Position numbers and translations under genes: made by a program. Positions 1 through 10,540 of a stretch of 55,847 nucleotides of DNA are shown piece after piece. The notes under the pieces were generated by a model that was given only the letters and a program-made list of their open reading frames with translations, ran no database searches and had not been told where the DNA came from. Position 1 is the first letter of the stretch; each line of letters opens with the position of its first letter. The stretch spans positions 1 to 55,847 of the forward strand of contig JANXRZ010000063.1 in NCBI GenBank assembly GCA_025352885.1, given 5' to 3'. The stretch is from Pseudomonadota bacterium. Lineage in GTDB: Bacteria; Pseudomonadota; Gammaproteobacteria; Burkholderiales; SG8-39.

Positions 1-62
1 TTGTCCAGCCGGATCAGCCGCTCGTATGCATCGAGCCGCGCGAAGATCTGCGTGCGGGTCAT
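1..62 (-). CDS. ubiA: 4-hydroxybenzoate polyprenyltransferase UbiA, N-terminal fragment
   Basis: Only the first 20 complete codons are in the window. They run from an ATG at 62 leftward off the edge and read MTRTQIFARLDAYERLIRLD. The ARL-x-AY-x-RLIRLD pattern is how proteobacterial UbiA proteins begin, just before the first membrane helix. UbiA is a membrane enzyme that prenylates 4-hydroxybenzoate in ubiquinone synthesis. The gene lies 16 bp downstream of recG on the same strand, so it may be the last member of a ridA-recG-ubiA transcript. The catalytic Asp-rich motifs are outside the window, so the call rests on the N-terminus alone. Confidence 0.7.
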   Translation of the reverse strand, partial: MTRTQIFARLDAYERLIRLD

Positions 63-78
63 GCAAGGATTATCGCAT

Positions 79-2151
79 TCACACCCGGGTGAATTCCTGC
101 CGGCTGCCGAGCCAACGCTCGACATGGGCGCGTGCTTCGGCGGGGTGCTCTTCCAGCATCAGTCCGGCCGCTTCGCGCGCGACATCGAGCATTGCTTCGT
201 CTTTTTCGAGGTCGGCAAAGCGAAGAAGCGGGCTGCCGCTCTGGCGTTCCCCAAGATATTCGCCCGGCCCGCGCAGGCTGAGGTCCGCCTGGGCGATTGC
301 GAATCCGTCGGCATTCTCGTATATGGCTTTGAGCCTCTGGCGCGCCATGTCCGATAACGGGGACGCGTAAAGGAGGATGCAATCGCTTTCCCGCGTTCCC
401 CGCCCAACCCGTCCGCGCAGCTGATGCAACTGCGCGAGCCCGAATCGCTCCGAATGCTCGATGACCATGAGGGACGCATTCGGCACATCTACCCCGACCT
501 CGATCACCGTCGTGCAGACGAGCAGCTGAAACTGGTTGTCCTTGAAGGCGTGCATTGCTTCGGCCTTTTCGGCCGGTTGGAGGCGACCATGCAGCAGGCC
601 GACTTTCAACTCGGGAAATTCCGCCTGCAGCTCGGCATACGTATCGAGCGCTGTCTGCAGGTCGAGCGTTTCGGATTCCTCAATGAGCGGGCAGACCCAG
701 TAGGCTTGCTGGCCGGCCGCGCACGCTTCACGAACACGCGCGAGCACCTGGCTTCGCCGGCCGTTAGCCACAAGACGCGTCCTCACGGGCGTGCGGCCGG
801 GAGGCAGTTCGTCGATCACCGAGACATCGAGGTCGGCGTAGTAGCTCATCGAAAGCGTTCGCGGGATCGGGGTTGCGCTCATCATCAGCTGGTGCGGCAC
901 GATTGAATTGGCACTTGCCTTGTTGCGCAAAGCCAGCCTTTGCTGCACGCCGAACCGGTGCTGTTCATCGACAATGGCCAGCCCGAGCCGCGAGAAGTCG
1001 ACGCCCTGCTGGAACAGGGCATGAGTCCCTATGACCACGCCGGGTCCCTCCGCAGCCACGTCCCGCAGCGTGCTCTGGCGGTCCTTTTTCGCGAGGCTTC
1101 CGTGGAGCCACGAGAGCTTCACGCCCAACGGCGCAAGCCATTCGGAGAACTTGCGATAGTGCTGTTCCGCAAGGATCTCGGTGGGTGCCATGACAGCCGC
1201 CTGCCATCCTGAATCGACGGCTGCGAGCGCTGAGAGCGCGGCCAGGATCGTCTTGCCGCTGCCGACGTCGCCTTGCAGCAGCCTTTGCATCGGATGCGGC
1301 TGGCCGATGTCGCGCATGATTTCCTCCAGGCAGCGGCGCTGCGCCGGAGTCAGGGCAAAGGGCATTGCCGAGAGAAAGTGCTTGAGGAGTGGCCCAGCAG
1401 TGACAAGCGGCGGTGCGGCCCGGCTGCGCCTTGCGAGGTAGTGCATGCGCATCGAAAGCTGTTGCGCGAGGAGTTCGTCGAACTTTATGCGCTGCCAGGC
1501 AGGATGCGTGCGTTCGATCAACTGGCCCGCGTCGACACGGGGCGGCGGGGTGTGCAGGAAGCGCACCGAAGCGGGGAAGTCGCGAAGCGAATAGCGCTTG
1601 CGAAGAGGCTCCGGCACCGACTCTTCAATTGGCTCGGAGCGCAGCGCATCGAGGATTACCGCACGCAGCGCCGGCTGCGTGACGCCCGCCGTCGCCGGAT
1701 ATATTGGGGTAAGCGAATCGGGCAAGGGCTCACTGGCCGTGACGAGCTTGTACCGCGGGTGGAGCATCTCGGCGCCAAATCGTCCCAGCCGGACCTCGCC
1801 AAACGCGCGGACAATGAGCGCATCGGCCATTGCGCGCTCGAACTGCTTGACCTGGCTTGGGTAGAAGTTGAAAAAGCGCAGCCCGAGCGGCGTATCGCCC
1901 GACATCGCGTGCAGCGTGAGCTGGCGACGCGGGCGATATCCGATCTCTGCCCTGACGGGGCGCGCTTCGACAAGCACCGGGACCCCCGGCGGCGCATGCT
2001 CGACCTGCGTCAGCGAGGTTTCATCCTCGTAACGCAACGGCAAGTGAAGAACTAGGTCGAAGCGCGACCGGATACCAAGTTTCTCGAGCTTCTTTGCTAA
2101 TGTCGCCGCCGTTTTCCCCGCCGGCTTCGGCAAGGGTTGAGCGCGGCTCAA
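79..2151 (-). CDS. recG: ATP-dependent DNA helicase RecG
   Basis: This 690-residue protein is the branch-migrating helicase that rewinds stalled replication forks and processes Holliday junctions. The wedge/OB domain occupies about residues 50-150. The superfamily 2 motor follows, with Walker A GDVGSGKT at 294-301, DEQH at 395-398, SATPIPRT near 425-432, and a C-terminal QLRGRVGRG motif VI. Length is normal for the family. The start is a TTG at 2151 that overlaps the ridA stop codon (TTGA), and the encoded N-terminus aligns in character with RecG, so translational coupling to ridA is likely. A ubiA-like gene follows closely downstream. Confidence 0.96.
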   Translation of the reverse strand: MSRAQPLPKPAGKTAATLAKKLEKLGIRSRFDLVLHLPLRYEDETSLTQVEHAPPGVPVLVEARPVRAEIGYRPRRQLTLHAMSGDTPLGLRFFNFYPSQVKQFERAMADALIVRAFGEVRLGRFGAEMLHPRYKLVTASEPLPDSLTPIYPATAGVTQPALRAVILDALRSEPIEESVPEPLRKRYSLRDFPASVRFLHTPPPRVDAGQLIERTHPAWQRIKFDELLAQQLSMRMHYLARRSRAAPPLVTAGPLLKHFLSAMPFALTPAQRRCLEEIMRDIGQPHPMQRLLQGDVGSGKTILAALSALAAVDSGWQAAVMAPTEILAEQHYRKFSEWLAPLGVKLSWLHGSLAKKDRQSTLRDVAAEGPGVVIGTHALFQQGVDFSRLGLAIVDEQHRFGVQQRLALRNKASANSIVPHQLMMSATPIPRTLSMSYYADLDVSVIDELPPGRTPVRTRLVANGRRSQVLARVREACAAGQQAYWVCPLIEESETLDLQTALDTYAELQAEFPELKVGLLHGRLQPAEKAEAMHAFKDNQFQLLVCTTVIEVGVDVPNASLMVIEHSERFGLAQLHQLRGRVGRGTRESDCILLYASPLSDMARQRLKAIYENADGFAIAQADLSLRGPGEYLGERQSGSPLLRFADLEKDEAMLDVAREAAGLMLEEHPAEARAHVERWLGSRQEFTRV

Positions 2152-2525
2152 CCCGCGTACAGGATGGCGTCGATCTCGACCAGGGCGCCGCGCGGAAGGC
2201 TCGCTACGCCGATGGCGGCGCGTGCCGGATAAGGCTCGCGCAGGTACCGGGCCATCACTTCGTTTACGCGAGCGAAATGGGCCAGGTCGGTCAGGTAGAC
2301 GGTCATGCGCACTGCCCGCTCCAGGCTTAGGTCGGCTGCCTGCGCGATCGCCGCGAGGTTGCGGAACACCCGATCGATCTGGGCGTCGATCCCCTCCACA
2401 AGCTGCATGGTCGCCGGATCGAAGCCGATCTGGCCGGAGATGTAGAGCGTGTCGCCGGCGCGGATGGCCTGCGAGTAGGTCCCGATTGCAGCGGGCGCCT
2501 CTTTGGATTGGATGGCGGTTTTCAT
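2148..2525 (-). CDS. ridA: RidA family enamine/imine deaminase
   Basis: The 125-residue product carries the RidA (YjgF/YER057c/UK114) pattern: [19 protein letters not shown] near the N-terminus, [10 protein letters not shown] in the middle, and the conserved arginine in [14 protein letters not shown] near the end. RidA proteins hydrolyse reactive enamines and imines released by PLP enzymes. I chose the ATG at 2525, which gives [20 protein letters not shown]. An upstream in-frame ATG at 2609 would add 28 residues with no family similarity, and that stretch lies inside the divergent TPR gene. The stop overlaps the recG TTG start. Confidence 0.93.
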   Translation of the reverse strand: MKTAIQSKEAPAAIGTYSQAIRAGDTLYISGQIGFDPATMQLVEGIDAQIDRVFRNLAAIAQAADLSLERAVRMTVYLTDLAHFARVNEVMARYLREPYPARAAIGVASLPRGALVEIDAILYAG

Positions 2526-2537
2526 GCTGCGTACAAT
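2508..2537 (+). promoter_or_regulatory. candidate sigma-70 promoter for the TPR gene
   Basis: TTGGAT (2508-2513) and TACAAT (2532-2537) are separated by 18 bp. Transcription would begin near 2544, just ahead of the GTG at 2569. The promoter overlaps the start of the divergent ridA gene. It is read from consensus only. Confidence 0.45.
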
Positions 2538-2568
2538 CTCCGAGGTAGACGCGACTATCTTAGCCCAA

Positions 2569-2898
2569 GTGACCCCCCTCATCGCCACCCTCGAAAAGCT
2601 GCTCGGCACCCCGCGCGACGGGGCGCTTCTGCGCTATTCGCTGGGAAACGAATATCTAAAGTCGGGTGACGCAGCCGGGGCGGTGGCCTATTTTCGGGAA
2701 GCAGTGGACCGCGACCCGGATTATTCGGCGGCTTGGAAACAGCTCGGCAAGGCGCTAGCTGAATCAGGTCGCGCGCCCGCGGCGCTCGACGCTTACCGCT
2801 GCGGCATCGCGGCGGCGCAAAAGAAAGGCGACAAGCAGGCCGGGAAAGAGATGTTGGTGTTCGCCCGGCGGATCGAAAAAGACCTGGCGAAGCGGTAG
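2569..2898 (+). CDS. small tetratricopeptide-repeat protein
   Basis: The product is 109 residues from the GTG at 2569. It has TPR-like helical repeats: [20 protein letters not shown] and then [23 protein letters not shown], each with the small/aromatic spacing of TPR units. No signal peptide or membrane helix is visible, so it is probably a cytosolic protein-interaction module. An upstream ATG at 2524 is in frame and would add 15 residues. I prefer the GTG because the -10-like TACAAT at 2532-2537 would put the transcription start between the two. The gene is divergent from ridA and ends 9 bp before the tRNA-Ala gene on the other strand. Confidence 0.75.
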   Translation: MTPLIATLEKLLGTPRDGALLRYSLGNEYLKSGDAAGAVAYFREAVDRDPDYSAAWKQLGKALAESGRAPAALDAYRCGIAAAQKKGDKQAGKEMLVFARRIEKDLAKR

Positions 2899-2907
2899 TT
2901 GGTATTG

Positions 2908-2983
<76 letters not shown>

Positions 2984-2996
2984 ACGAAGGGCGCGG

Positions 2997-3026
2997 ATTG
3001 TAACCCATGCCGGGGGAACGCCACAA
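2997..3026 (-). promoter_or_regulatory. candidate sigma-70 promoter for tRNA-Ala
   Basis: On the minus strand TTGTGG (3026-3021) is followed after 18 bp by TACAAT (3002-2997). The -10 ends 13 nt before the first base of the mature tRNA, a normal distance for a short 5' leader. Confidence 0.5.
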
Positions 3027-3132
3027 ACACCCCTCGGCGGCGGTCGGCGAGCATTGCTCCTCGCTCGAGGCCAAGAGTACTATTGGCGTCCGCCGTAGTT
3101 TGTTTCCGTTCCCCCAACACTGAGAGATCCCA

Positions 3133-3867
3133 ATGGATATTTCGCCGCCGTTTGGCTACAAGGAAATCGTTCCGCTACTGAAGACCCACAAGGTCCGCTT
3201 GCTCAAGCCAGGCGAGGTTCCGCCGTTCGTACGCGACCTGAACGCCATTCCGATCAGCTTTACCGAGTTCGCACGTGTCGCGCTGAACTACCCTATCGTT
3301 TTCACAAGCGGCGACAAAGGCGAGACGTATGCGCCGGTAGCGGTGCTCGGCATGACCGGTGGTGAGAACCTGTTCGTCAGCAAGGATGCGTGGGCGGAGC
3401 GCACCTACGTGCCGGCGTATGCAAGGCGCTTCCCGTTCTGCATGGCCCGCGTCACGCTGGACAAGGTCGAGCAGCAGGACCGGCTCATCTGCGTGGAAAA
3501 GGAGTTCGCCGGCGACAAGGGCGAATCGATGTTCGACGACAAAGGCCAGCCGCTCGAGCGTTGGAAGGAAATCGAGCGCCTGCTGTCCGAATACGAAGTG
3601 GACCTCGAGCGCAGCCGCGAGATGTGCGGGATCCTTGCCGACTACGGGCTGCTCGAGCCGTTCAACATGCAGGCGACCCTCAACAAAGGTGCGCCCTTGC
3701 AGCTCACGGGCATGTTCCGCGTGGACGAGAAGAAGATCGAGCACCTCAATTCGAGCCAGCTCAAGAACCTGGTGAAGAAGGGCGTGCTCGGCCGCATCTA
3801 CGCCCACCTCGTTTCGCTCGAGAACTTCACCGCGCTCCTCGACCGCAAGTCGAAGATCGCGGCCTGA
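3133..3867 (+). CDS. SapC family protein
   Basis: The 244-residue soluble protein has the SapC-family layout. An N-terminal region around [20 protein letters not shown] is followed by [16 protein letters not shown], a [14 protein letters not shown] block, and an acidic middle with [18 protein letters not shown]. The family is named after an S-layer-associated protein of Campylobacter, but its biochemical role is not established. There is no signal peptide. The gene stands alone and converges on the urease operon. The ATG at 3133 follows TGAGAGATCCCA, a weak ribosome-binding site. Confidence 0.85.
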   Translation: MDISPPFGYKEIVPLLKTHKVRLLKPGEVPPFVRDLNAIPISFTEFARVALNYPIVFTSGDKGETYAPVAVLGMTGGENLFVSKDAWAERTYVPAYARRFPFCMARVTLDKVEQQDRLICVEKEFAGDKGESMFDDKGQPLERWKEIERLLSEYEVDLERSREMCGILADYGLLEPFNMQATLNKGAPLQLTGMFRVDEKKIEHLNSSQLKNLVKKGVLGRIYAHLVSLENFTALLDRKSKIAA

Positions 3868-3894
3868 GGCCCGGCCCCGTCCCACTTCCCTCGT

Positions 3895-4506
3895 CTACTT
3901 CATCAGGCCCCGGGTCTCGATGAAGTGGACGATGGTGTCCAGGCCCTGCCCGGTCTTCAGGTTCGAAAAGACGAACGGGCGCTCGCCGCGCATTTTCTTC
4001 GCGTCGTGGTCCATCACTTCAAGCGAGGCGCCGACCAGGGGCGCCAAGTCGATCTTGTTGATGATAAGCAGGTCGGACTTCATGATCCCTGGCCCGCCTT
4101 TGCGCGGGATCTTGTCGCCGGCTGCGACGTCGATCACGTAGAGCGTGAGGTCGGACAGTTCAGGGCTGAATGTGGCAGCGAGGTTGTCGCCTCCGGACTC
4201 GATAAAAATAACTTCCAGGTCGGTGAACGCCCGGTTTAAGCGGGCCACCGCCTCCAGGTTGATCGACGCGTCTTCCCTGATCGCCGTGTGCGGGCAACCG
4301 CCGGTCTCCACCCCGATGATCCGCTCCGGCACGAGGGCTTCGTTCCTCACCAGGAATTGCGCATCCTCTTCGGTATAGATGTCATTCGTCACGACGGCCA
4401 ACTGATATTTGTCCCTGAGGCGTTTGCAGAGCGCCAGTGTCAGCGCCGTCTTCCCCGATCCAACGGGTCCGCCGATTCCTACGCGCAGTGGCTGAGTCGA
4501 TTGCAT
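3895..4506 (-). CDS. ureG: urease accessory GTPase UreG
   Basis: This 203-residue GTPase powers nickel delivery to apo-urease through the UreDFG complex. The P-loop GPVGSGKT is at residues 13-20. It is followed by [12 protein letters not shown], the metal-binding CPH motif in [14 protein letters not shown], and a C-terminal [11 protein letters not shown] guanine-specificity motif. Length and motifs match the family fully. It is the last gene of the urea operon, 27 bp after ureF. Confidence 0.97.
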   Translation of the reverse strand: MQSTQPLRVGIGGPVGSGKTALTLALCKRLRDKYQLAVVTNDIYTEEDAQFLVRNEALVPERIIGVETGGCPHTAIREDASINLEAVARLNRAFTDLEVIFIESGGDNLAATFSPELSDLTLYVIDVAAGDKIPRKGGPGIMKSDLLIINKIDLAPLVGASLEVMDHDAKKMRGERPFVFSNLKTGQGLDTIVHFIETRGLMK

Positions 4507-4533
4507 GTCAGTAAGTTTCCTTAGTGGAGGGGC

Positions 4534-5208
4534 TCATGAGCGGAACAACCTCGAGTACTGCGTCTCATGGCGGCTCGACGCGATGGCAAAGCCAGGCGCG
4601 AAATTCGCAAACGCATCCTCGGGAACTGCCAGTGCAAATTGCGCGGTAGCCGCCAGCCGTCCGCCAAGGCGCCCAAGCAGCCGCTGACCGTCCGTCTGGC
4701 CGAGCGGCACCGCCTTCACCGCGGCCATCACCTGGTTTTCGAGCCACGACCACAGGTACGCAACCAGCCCATCCTCCCGGCTTATTCCCCATTGCGTCGC
4801 CGCAAAGGTGAAAGCTGCCGGGAAGGCGACTTCCTCCATGCTCAGAAGACTTTCGAGAGCCTGGGCCTCGAATTCGCCAAGGTCAACACACAACCTGCGA
4901 AGGGAATAGCCCATCTGCAGCGTTTCTGAGCGGAGTTCGGAAGTCTCCCGTGTCGACAGGAACCACTTGTTCAGGCGGCCCACTTCATCCTGGCCGCCGT
5001 TCTCCCATGCGACATGGAACCGGCACCACGCCGGCGCCTCGAATCTTGAAACGTTAAGCTCAAGCGCATCGCCAATCCAGAGCTCCGCCGTGCCCGCGTC
5101 CCGCACGGTTCCCGATTCAGCGGCGCTTTCGAGTCCCTGCGAATAGCTGTAGGCACCCACGGGTAACGCGGGACTCGCAAGCTGCAGGAGGCGGACCAAC
5201 TGGCTCAT
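4534..5208 (-). CDS. ureF: urease accessory protein UreF
   Basis: The 224-residue helical protein links UreD-bound urease to UreG and acts as a GTPase-activating fidelity factor. Recognisable blocks are [20 protein letters not shown] at the N-terminus and [20 protein letters not shown]-like text (here [20 protein letters not shown]) near the C-terminus, where the family has its helical core. The ATG at 5208 overlaps the ureE stop (ATGA), so the two are probably translationally coupled. Confidence 0.96.
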   Translation of the reverse strand: MSQLVRLLQLASPALPVGAYSYSQGLESAAESGTVRDAGTAELWIGDALELNVSRFEAPAWCRFHVAWENGGQDEVGRLNKWFLSTRETSELRSETLQMGYSLRRLCVDLGEFEAQALESLLSMEEVAFPAAFTFAATQWGISREDGLVAYLWSWLENQVMAAVKAVPLGQTDGQRLLGRLGGRLAATAQFALAVPEDAFANFAPGFAIASSRHETQYSRLFRS

Positions 5209-5828
5209 CGATGCTTGTGATCGTGATCGCGGTCGTGGCCGTGATGCTGGTGGTCAGCGCCGTGGTGGTCGTGTTCGTGACCGTGGTGGTCATGGCCACA
5301 ATCCGGGCCATGCACATGGGCTTCGGCCTTGCCCTCCCCGTACTGGTGGATGCGGCCGCCATGCCCTTGCTCATCGTCGTTGTGCCGGTGGCCTCCGCCG
5401 TAAGCGCCAGGTTCCGGTTCGAACGGGGCTTGCATTGGCGCAATCGTGGCGCCAAGCCCCTTCAGCATTTCCTCCAGGACATGGTCCGCGGCAATGCGCA
5501 GGTAGCCATCACACACTTCCACGGCGACATGGCGATTGCCCAGGTGATAGGCCGCGCGAACGAGATCCCCTGCGGTCTTGCAGGTAATGTGCAGGACGCT
5601 CTCGTCGCGGGCCTGCACTTCGATCACGCGTCCATCGCTCGCGACCACCATGTCCCCGCCGCGCAGGATCTCGCCTCGCGGCAGCATCAGCGCCACCTCC
5701 TCGCCCGAAGCCAGTTGCGTGCGCAGACGGCTCTTTTGCCGGGCGTCGAAAGGCAGCTGCAATTGGCCGCCAACCTTCAGGCCATACGCCGCGCGCGGCA
5801 CTTTGAGCTTGGATTTGATTTCGAGCAT
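5205..5828 (-). CDS. ureE: urease accessory nickel chaperone UreE with His-rich tail
   Basis: The 207-residue protein has the UreE N-terminal peptide-binding domain ([20 protein letters not shown]) and the C-terminal metal-binding domain with [12 protein letters not shown]. UreE delivers nickel to the urease active site as a dimer. The last 60 or so residues are extremely histidine-rich: I count 20 His from the GGGHRH segment on, in runs such as [11 protein letters not shown]. This resembles the nickel-storing tail of Klebsiella UreE. The gene sits between ureC and ureF in the usual order. Confidence 0.96.
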   Translation of the reverse strand: MLEIKSKLKVPRAAYGLKVGGQLQLPFDARQKSRLRTQLASGEEVALMLPRGEILRGGDMVVASDGRVIEVQARDESVLHITCKTAGDLVRAAYHLGNRHVAVEVCDGYLRIAADHVLEEMLKGLGATIAPMQAPFEPEPGAYGGGHRHNDDEQGHGGRIHQYGEGKAEAHVHGPDCGHDHHGHEHDHHGADHQHHGHDRDHDHKHR

Positions 5829-5852
5829 TGGGAGCTCCTGTGCCTCAATCTT

Positions 5853-7550
5853 TCAGAAAAGGAAATAACGCTGCGCCATGGGCAGCACCTTAGCGGGCTC
5901 GCACATGAGCAGCTCGCCGTCAGCCTTGACCAGGTAATTCTCGGGGTCGACCTCGATCTTCGGCGTGTAGCTGTTGTGGATCATGTCTTTCTTGCCGACA
6001 CTCCGGCAGTTCTTGACCGCCATGAGCGGCTTCCTGAGCCCAAGCGCCGCGACCGACGGATTGTCCAGCGCCGCCTGCGAGACGAAAGTCACCGAAGTTG
6101 CCAGGGCGCCCCCAAAAGCGCCGAACATCGGGCGGTAGTGGACCGGCTGCGGCGTCGGAATCGACGCATTGGCATCGCCCATCGCGGCGGCGGCGATCAT
6201 GCCGCCCTTGAGGATCAACGAAGGCTTCACGCCGAAGAAAGCCGGCTTCCAGACCACCAGGTCCGCAAGCTTGCCGACCTCGATCGAGCCGACCTCGTGC
6301 GAAATGCCTTGAGCGATCGCCGGGTTGATCGTGTATTTCGCGATGTAGCGTTTGACGCGCGTGTTGTCCGACCTTGCGGAATCGCCGCTGAGCGCGCCGC
6401 GCTGCACCTTCATCTTGTGAGCCGCCTGCCAGGTCCGGATGATCACTTCGCCAACGCGACCCATGGCCTGGCTGTCGGACGACATCATCGAAAAGGCGCC
6501 AAGATCGTGCAGGATGTCTTCGGCCGCGATCGTTTCACGGCGGATGCGCGATTCGGCAAACGCGACATCTTCCGCAATCGACGGATCGAGGTGATGGCAG
6601 ACCATGAGCATGTCGAGATGCTCGTCCACCGTATTGACAGTGTAGGGCATCGTCGGATTGGTCGATGAGGGCAAAACGTTCGGCTCGCCGCAGGCCTTGA
6701 TGATGTCCGGCGCATGGCCGCCGCCCGCCCCTTCGGTATGGAACGTCGCAATCGTGCGGCCCTTGAATGCGGCGATCGTGTTTTCCACGAAGCCGGACTC
6801 ATTGATCGTGTCGGTGTGGATGGTGACCTGCACGTCCTGCTTGTCAGCCACTCCCAGGCAGCAGTCGATGGCTGCGGGCGTGGTGCCCCAGTCTTCGTGA
6901 AGCTTGAGCCCGTAGGCACCGGCTACGATCTGCTCGGTGAGTGCCGCGGGCGTGCTTGCATTGCCCTTCCCCTGGAATCCCAGGTTCATCGGGAAAGCCT
7001 CGGCTGCCTGCAGCATGCTGGAAATATGCCAGGGTCCCGGGGTGCAGGTCGTGGCGAATGTTCCCGTGGCCGGCCCTGTCCCGCCCCCAAGCATCGTAGT
7101 CACCCCGCTGCTCAATGCTTCCTCGATCTGCTGAGGGCAGATGAAATGGATATGGGCATCGATTCCGCCAGCGGTGACGATCATGCCTTCGCCGGCGATG
7201 ATTTCAGTGCCGGGGCCGATCACGATCGTGATGCCGGGCTGCACATCGGGGTTCCCGGCCTTGCCGATGGCCGCTATGCGCCCGCCCTTGATCGCGATGT
7301 CCGCCTTGACGATGCCCCAGTGGTCGATGATCAGCGCATTTGTGATTACGGTATCCGCCGTGTCCTTGGAGACCCGCTGGCTCTGTCCCATCCCATCGCG
7401 GATGACCTTGCCGCCGCCGAACTTCACCTCTTCGCCATAGACCGTGAAATCTTTTTCCACCTCGATCCACAAGTCGGTATCGGCGAGGCGCAAGCGGTCC
7501 CCCACCGTCGGGCCGAACATTTCCGCATAGGCTTGGCGACCGATTTTCAT
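5853..7550 (-). CDS. ureC: urease alpha (catalytic) subunit UreC
   Basis: This 565-residue catalytic subunit hydrolyses urea to ammonia and carbamate at a di-nickel centre. All active-site residues of the Klebsiella enzyme are present, each shifted by one: His133 and His135 (AHIH), carbamylated Lys216 (GLKLHED), His218, His245 (IHTD), His271 (FHTEGAGGG), Cys318/His319 on the mobile flap (VCHH) and Asp359 (SSDSQ). The enzyme should therefore be active. The ATG at 7550 overlaps the ureB stop (ATGA). Confidence 0.98.
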   Translation of the reverse strand: MKIGRQAYAEMFGPTVGDRLRLADTDLWIEVEKDFTVYGEEVKFGGGKVIRDGMGQSQRVSKDTADTVITNALIIDHWGIVKADIAIKGGRIAAIGKAGNPDVQPGITIVIGPGTEIIAGEGMIVTAGGIDAHIHFICPQQIEEALSSGVTTMLGGGTGPATGTFATTCTPGPWHISSMLQAAEAFPMNLGFQGKGNASTPAALTEQIVAGAYGLKLHEDWGTTPAAIDCCLGVADKQDVQVTIHTDTINESGFVENTIAAFKGRTIATFHTEGAGGGHAPDIIKACGEPNVLPSSTNPTMPYTVNTVDEHLDMLMVCHHLDPSIAEDVAFAESRIRRETIAAEDILHDLGAFSMMSSDSQAMGRVGEVIIRTWQAAHKMKVQRGALSGDSARSDNTRVKRYIAKYTINPAIAQGISHEVGSIEVGKLADLVVWKPAFFGVKPSLILKGGMIAAAAMGDANASIPTPQPVHYRPMFGAFGGALATSVTFVSQAALDNPSVAALGLRKPLMAVKNCRSVGKKDMIHNSYTPKIEVDPENYLVKADGELLMCEPAKVLPMAQRYFLF

Positions 7551-7879
7551 TTCGTCCCCCTCTTCGGCGCTGTGCCCAGTTTTCCCATGACCTTGCCTTG
7601 GAATCCGAAAACCTTGCGCTCGCCGGCGTAATCCACCAGTTCGATGGTGCGCGTTTGCCCCGGCTCGAAGCGCACCGCGGTGCCGGCGGCAATATTCAGA
7701 CGCATCCCGTACGCGGCCGCGCGTTCGAACGAAAGCGCGTCGTTGGTCTCGAAGAAGTGATAGTGCGAGCCGACCTGGATCGGCCGGTCGGCGGTGTTCG
7801 CCACCTTGATCGAAACGGTCCTGCGTCCCGCGTTGAGCTCGATGGAGCCTTCCACAACCTGCATTTCGCCCGGAATCAT
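7547..7879 (-). CDS. ureB: urease beta subunit UreB
   Basis: The 110-residue structural subunit shows the family core: [36 protein letters not shown] and a [14 protein letters not shown] segment. It packs with UreA and UreC in the (alpha-beta-gamma)3 holoenzyme. UreA, UreB and UreC are encoded separately here, as in most proteobacteria, rather than fused as in Helicobacter or plants. The stop overlaps the ureC start. Confidence 0.97.
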   Translation of the reverse strand: MIPGEMQVVEGSIELNAGRRTVSIKVANTADRPIQVGSHYHFFETNDALSFERAAAYGMRLNIAAGTAVRFEPGQTRTIELVDYAGERKVFGFQGKVMGKLGTAPKRGTK

Positions 7880-7886
7880 GATCGCC

Positions 7887-8189
7887 TCAGGGTATGGGAT
7901 GATGGACGGTGACGAGCTTCGTTCCGTCCGGGAACGTGGCTTCGACCTGGATCTCGGGAATCATCTCGGGCACACCCTCCATGACTTCCTCACGCGTCAG
8001 GAGCGTCGTGCCGTAACCCATGAGGTCTGATACGGCGCGCCCGTCCCGCGCGCCCTCCATGATCGCCGCCGAGATGAATGCGATCGCCTCGGGGTAGTTG
8101 AGCTTGAGCCCCCGAGCTTTGCGCCGTTCGGCCAGCAGGCCTGCCGTGAAGATCAGCAGCTTGTCTTTCTCCCTCGGAGTCAGTTCCAT
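7887..8189 (-). CDS. ureA: urease gamma subunit UreA
   Basis: The 100-residue subunit begins [20 protein letters not shown] and contains [20 protein letters not shown] and the C-terminal [15 protein letters not shown], all diagnostic for UreA. It follows the FAH-family gene by 14 bp and precedes ureB by 7 bp in the same transcript. Confidence 0.97.
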   Translation of the reverse strand: MELTPREKDKLLIFTAGLLAERRKARGLKLNYPEAIAFISAAIMEGARDGRAVSDLMGYGTTLLTREEVMEGVPEMIPEIQVEATFPDGTKLVTVHHPIP

Positions 8190-8203
8190 GGCCTCTTCCT
8201 CGA

Positions 8204-8959
8204 TTAACCAATCTTCAGCGTCGCTTCGCCGATGCCGGGAAAGTGCGCAAGCACAGTGTCTCCCGGCGAGACAAATTCCATCCCTGTCCAGGAGCCCGTA
8301 GTAACCAGGTCGCCGGCCTTAAGGCCGCCCGAGCGCTTCGCGCAGTGGCGGACCGTCCACGGCAGGACCTTCATCGGATGACCCATCGGGTGGGACCCAA
8401 CCTTGGCCACTTTCTTTTGGCCGTTCACCCACAGTTCCGCCGGTTGCGCCGCGAAGTCAATGTTTCGCCACTCCTGGGTTCCGCTCCCGATGACGAGCGC
8501 GCCATTCAACTGGAAGTCTGCCAGGCGCCAAAGCGCCGACGCGGCTTTCCACTCTGCCAGCCGTGTGTCGCAAAGCTCGATTGTGACGAGCACTTCGTCC
8601 ACCGACCCGGCCAAGTCCGCTTCGCTCCACGTCTGGGCTTCCGGCGGAAGGTCCCGCCCCATCCTCAGAGCGACTTCCGCTTCGATGCAAAACATGTTGA
8701 ATGCGCTTGCCGGCAAGACCGCAGGGCTCGGGTACACCGCCCCGATCGGCGCGGCAGACGGCTCGCCTTCAGGTGACGAGGCGCCGGCCTTCCACGCTTG
8801 CATGCGCTTGCCGGGGAAGCGGGCGCCGAAGACCAGGTCCTGCACCGCGTAGGCGTCCTGCGCCGAAGCAGGCGCCTGGAGTCCCACTGCATCGATCTGC
8901 CGCCGGCTGGTCCAAGCCTGCGTGAATTGCGCGGCAAGGTTTTCGAGTGCGGCGTTCAT
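8204..8959 (-). CDS. FAH-superfamily hydratase/decarboxylase inside the urease operon
   Basis: The 251-residue protein resembles 2-keto-4-pentenoate hydratases and 4-oxalocrotonate decarboxylases of the fumarylacetoacetate hydrolase superfamily. The central segment [15 protein letters not shown] carries the ExE-type acidic metal ligands. It is followed by [25 protein letters not shown] and a C-terminal [19 protein letters not shown]. These enzymes use Mg2+ or Mn2+ on 2-oxo acids in aromatic catabolism. The gene overlaps the ureD stop by one base (TGATG) and lies 14 bp before ureA, so it is co-transcribed with urease, which has no known need for it. The substrate cannot be told from sequence. 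Confidence 0.8.
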   Translation of the reverse strand: MNAALENLAAQFTQAWTSRRQIDAVGLQAPASAQDAYAVQDLVFGARFPGKRMQAWKAGASSPEGEPSAAPIGAVYPSPAVLPASAFNMFCIEAEVALRMGRDLPPEAQTWSEADLAGSVDEVLVTIELCDTRLAEWKAASALWRLADFQLNGALVIGSGTQEWRNIDFAAQPAELWVNGQKKVAKVGSHPMGHPMKVLPWTVRHCAKRSGGLKAGDLVTTGSWTGMEFVSPGDTVLAHFPGIGEATLKIG

Positions 8960-9837
8960 CAGGTGCTCCAGATCCTCGGTTCGATCGCAAACGTGCGTCT
9001 CATCGCCGGACGCAAGACCGACCAGAGCGCCACGAAATAACGCCGCGCGTCCTCGCCGGATTCACCTAACCAACGCGCAATCACCAGTCGGGGCAGGCGC
9101 GTGATGCCACAAAGCGCCCCTTCACCGGCGGGGAGGGCGCGACATTGCGCGAGCGCTGCATCGTCAAGCGCATGACCCGCGGCAAGCAGCGTCGCGCAAA
9201 CCGGCCGCTTGTCGAGTCCCAAGGGAGAATCGAACAGCGGGTCACCCCCCTCCACCCTCGCGCGTTCGCACCATAGCCATTGACCATCGGACAAAATTTC
9301 GGTTCGCTGCGTGAGGAGACCCTCGCTGAATTTCACGCCTGACGCCGGGCGGCCAAAGCACAGGATTTCCCAACCTGTGTAGATGGCATCGCCCAGCAGG
9401 CGCACCGTCGTTGTCATCTGCGCGATGGCGCCGTCGAAGAGAATCGTCTCCTGCGGCAGCCATTCGAGCGATGCACCGTCCGAGACTTCGAAGTCGAGCG
9501 TCTGGCTGGCGGCGGCCCTTTGGCTGCGGTACCACTTGCCTGCGCCGGGCGTTGTGAGCAAGGCCGCGCTGCCCGATCCCAGCTTTGCGCTTACTGTAAG
9601 CGTGTCGCCTCCCACGATGCCCCCAGGAGGATGGACCACGATGCTATGGCAGGTTCCCTGGCCTTCGGGGTAGAGGTTGCGCTGAACGCGCAAGGGCCCG
9701 CTGTGGCTTCGCCGGGCAAGCACCGTGCGTTCGGCACGCCTTTCGTACTCTAGGGCAAGCATTGCATCCCAATGCGGGTTCGCGTGCGCATGCTGGATTG
9801 CACTGGGGTCGCGCAAGATCGCTTCTGCGGGGATCAT
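8959..9837 (-). CDS. ureD: urease accessory protein UreD (UreH)
   Basis: The 292-residue scaffold binds apo-urease and receives nickel from UreFG through an internal tunnel. Family blocks visible are HPPGGIVGGDTLTVSAKLG, LTTPGAGKWYRS, LEWLPQETILFDGA and GWEILCFGRPASG. In the family the LPQE-I-FDGA and G-G-D motifs are near invariant. The ATG at 9837 gives MIPAEAILRDPSAIQHAHAN. The gene is separated from urtE by only 9 bp. Confidence 0.95.
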   Translation of the reverse strand: MIPAEAILRDPSAIQHAHANPHWDAMLALEYERRAERTVLARRSHSGPLRVQRNLYPEGQGTCHSIVVHPPGGIVGGDTLTVSAKLGSGSAALLTTPGAGKWYRSQRAAASQTLDFEVSDGASLEWLPQETILFDGAIAQMTTTVRLLGDAIYTGWEILCFGRPASGVKFSEGLLTQRTEILSDGQWLWCERARVEGGDPLFDSPLGLDKRPVCATLLAAGHALDDAALAQCRALPAGEGALCGITRLPRLVIARWLGESGEDARRYFVALWSVLRPAMRRTFAIEPRIWST

Positions 9838-9846
9838 TGCGGCCCA

Positions 9847-10539
9847 TTATATGGCGAGCATCGAGCGCACGTTGTCGCGCTCCATGTCGGCACCAAGGCC
9901 GGCCTTGACGACCTCCCCGCGCGACATGACGACGTAGTGGTCGGCGAGCGCGAGCGCGAAATCGTAGTACTGCTCGACAAGCAAAATCGCCATCTCGCCG
10001 CCCTTGGCAAGCGATGCGATCACGTTGCCGATGTCCTTGATGATCGAGGGCTGGATGCCTTCGGTCGGCTCATCGAGGATGAGGAGCTTCGGGTCGGAGG
10101 CGAGCGCACGCCCAATGGCGAGCTGCTGCTGCTGCCCGCCCGAAAGATCCCCGCCCCGCCTGTTGAGCATGTCCTTGAGGACCGGGAACATTTCGAATAT
10201 TCGCCCCGGGATCTTTGCGCCTCCCGACTTGGTGGCAAGACCCATGAGCAGGTTTTCCTCGACCGTCAGGCGGGGAAAAATCTCCCGGCCTTGCGGGACA
10301 TAGCCGACACCGAGACGGGCGCGCTCATACGGCGCAAGCGCAGTAATGTCGACGCCGTTGAACAGGAGGCTGCCCGAGCGGACGGGTACGAGGCCCACAA
10401 GGCACTTGAGCAAAGTCGTCTTCCCGACGCCATTGCGGCCCAGGACTGTCGTGCAGGCCCCCTTGGGAATGTCAAAGGACACGTTCCGCAGGATGTGGCT
10501 GCCACCGTAATACTGATTGAGATTAGAGACGGTCAGCAT
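9847..10539 (-). CDS. urtE: urea ABC transporter ATP-binding subunit UrtE
   Basis: This 230-residue ABC ATPase has Walker A GRNGVGKT at 34-41, the signature LSGGQQQQLAIGRAL, and Walker B LLILDEPTEGIQ with the GIQP extension typical of LivF/UrtE-type subunits. The start is the ATG at 10539 (MLTVSNLNQYYGGSHILRNV). In-frame codons further upstream lie inside urtD. One base separates it from the urtD stop. It pairs with UrtD to energise urea import. Confidence 0.94.
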   Translation of the reverse strand: MLTVSNLNQYYGGSHILRNVSFDIPKGACTTVLGRNGVGKTTLLKCLVGLVPVRSGSLLFNGVDITALAPYERARLGVGYVPQGREIFPRLTVEENLLMGLATKSGGAKIPGRIFEMFPVLKDMLNRRGGDLSGGQQQQLAIGRALASDPKLLILDEPTEGIQPSIIKDIGNVIASLAKGGEMAILLVEQYYDFALALADHYVVMSRGEVVKAGLGADMERDNVRSMLAI

Positions 10540-10540
10540 G

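Noticed and set aside
5211-6668. A 485-codon plus-strand frame across ureE and ureC
   Set aside because: Its Val/Met-rich start is the complement of the His-rich UreE tail, and the rest is antisense to the urease active-site sequence.
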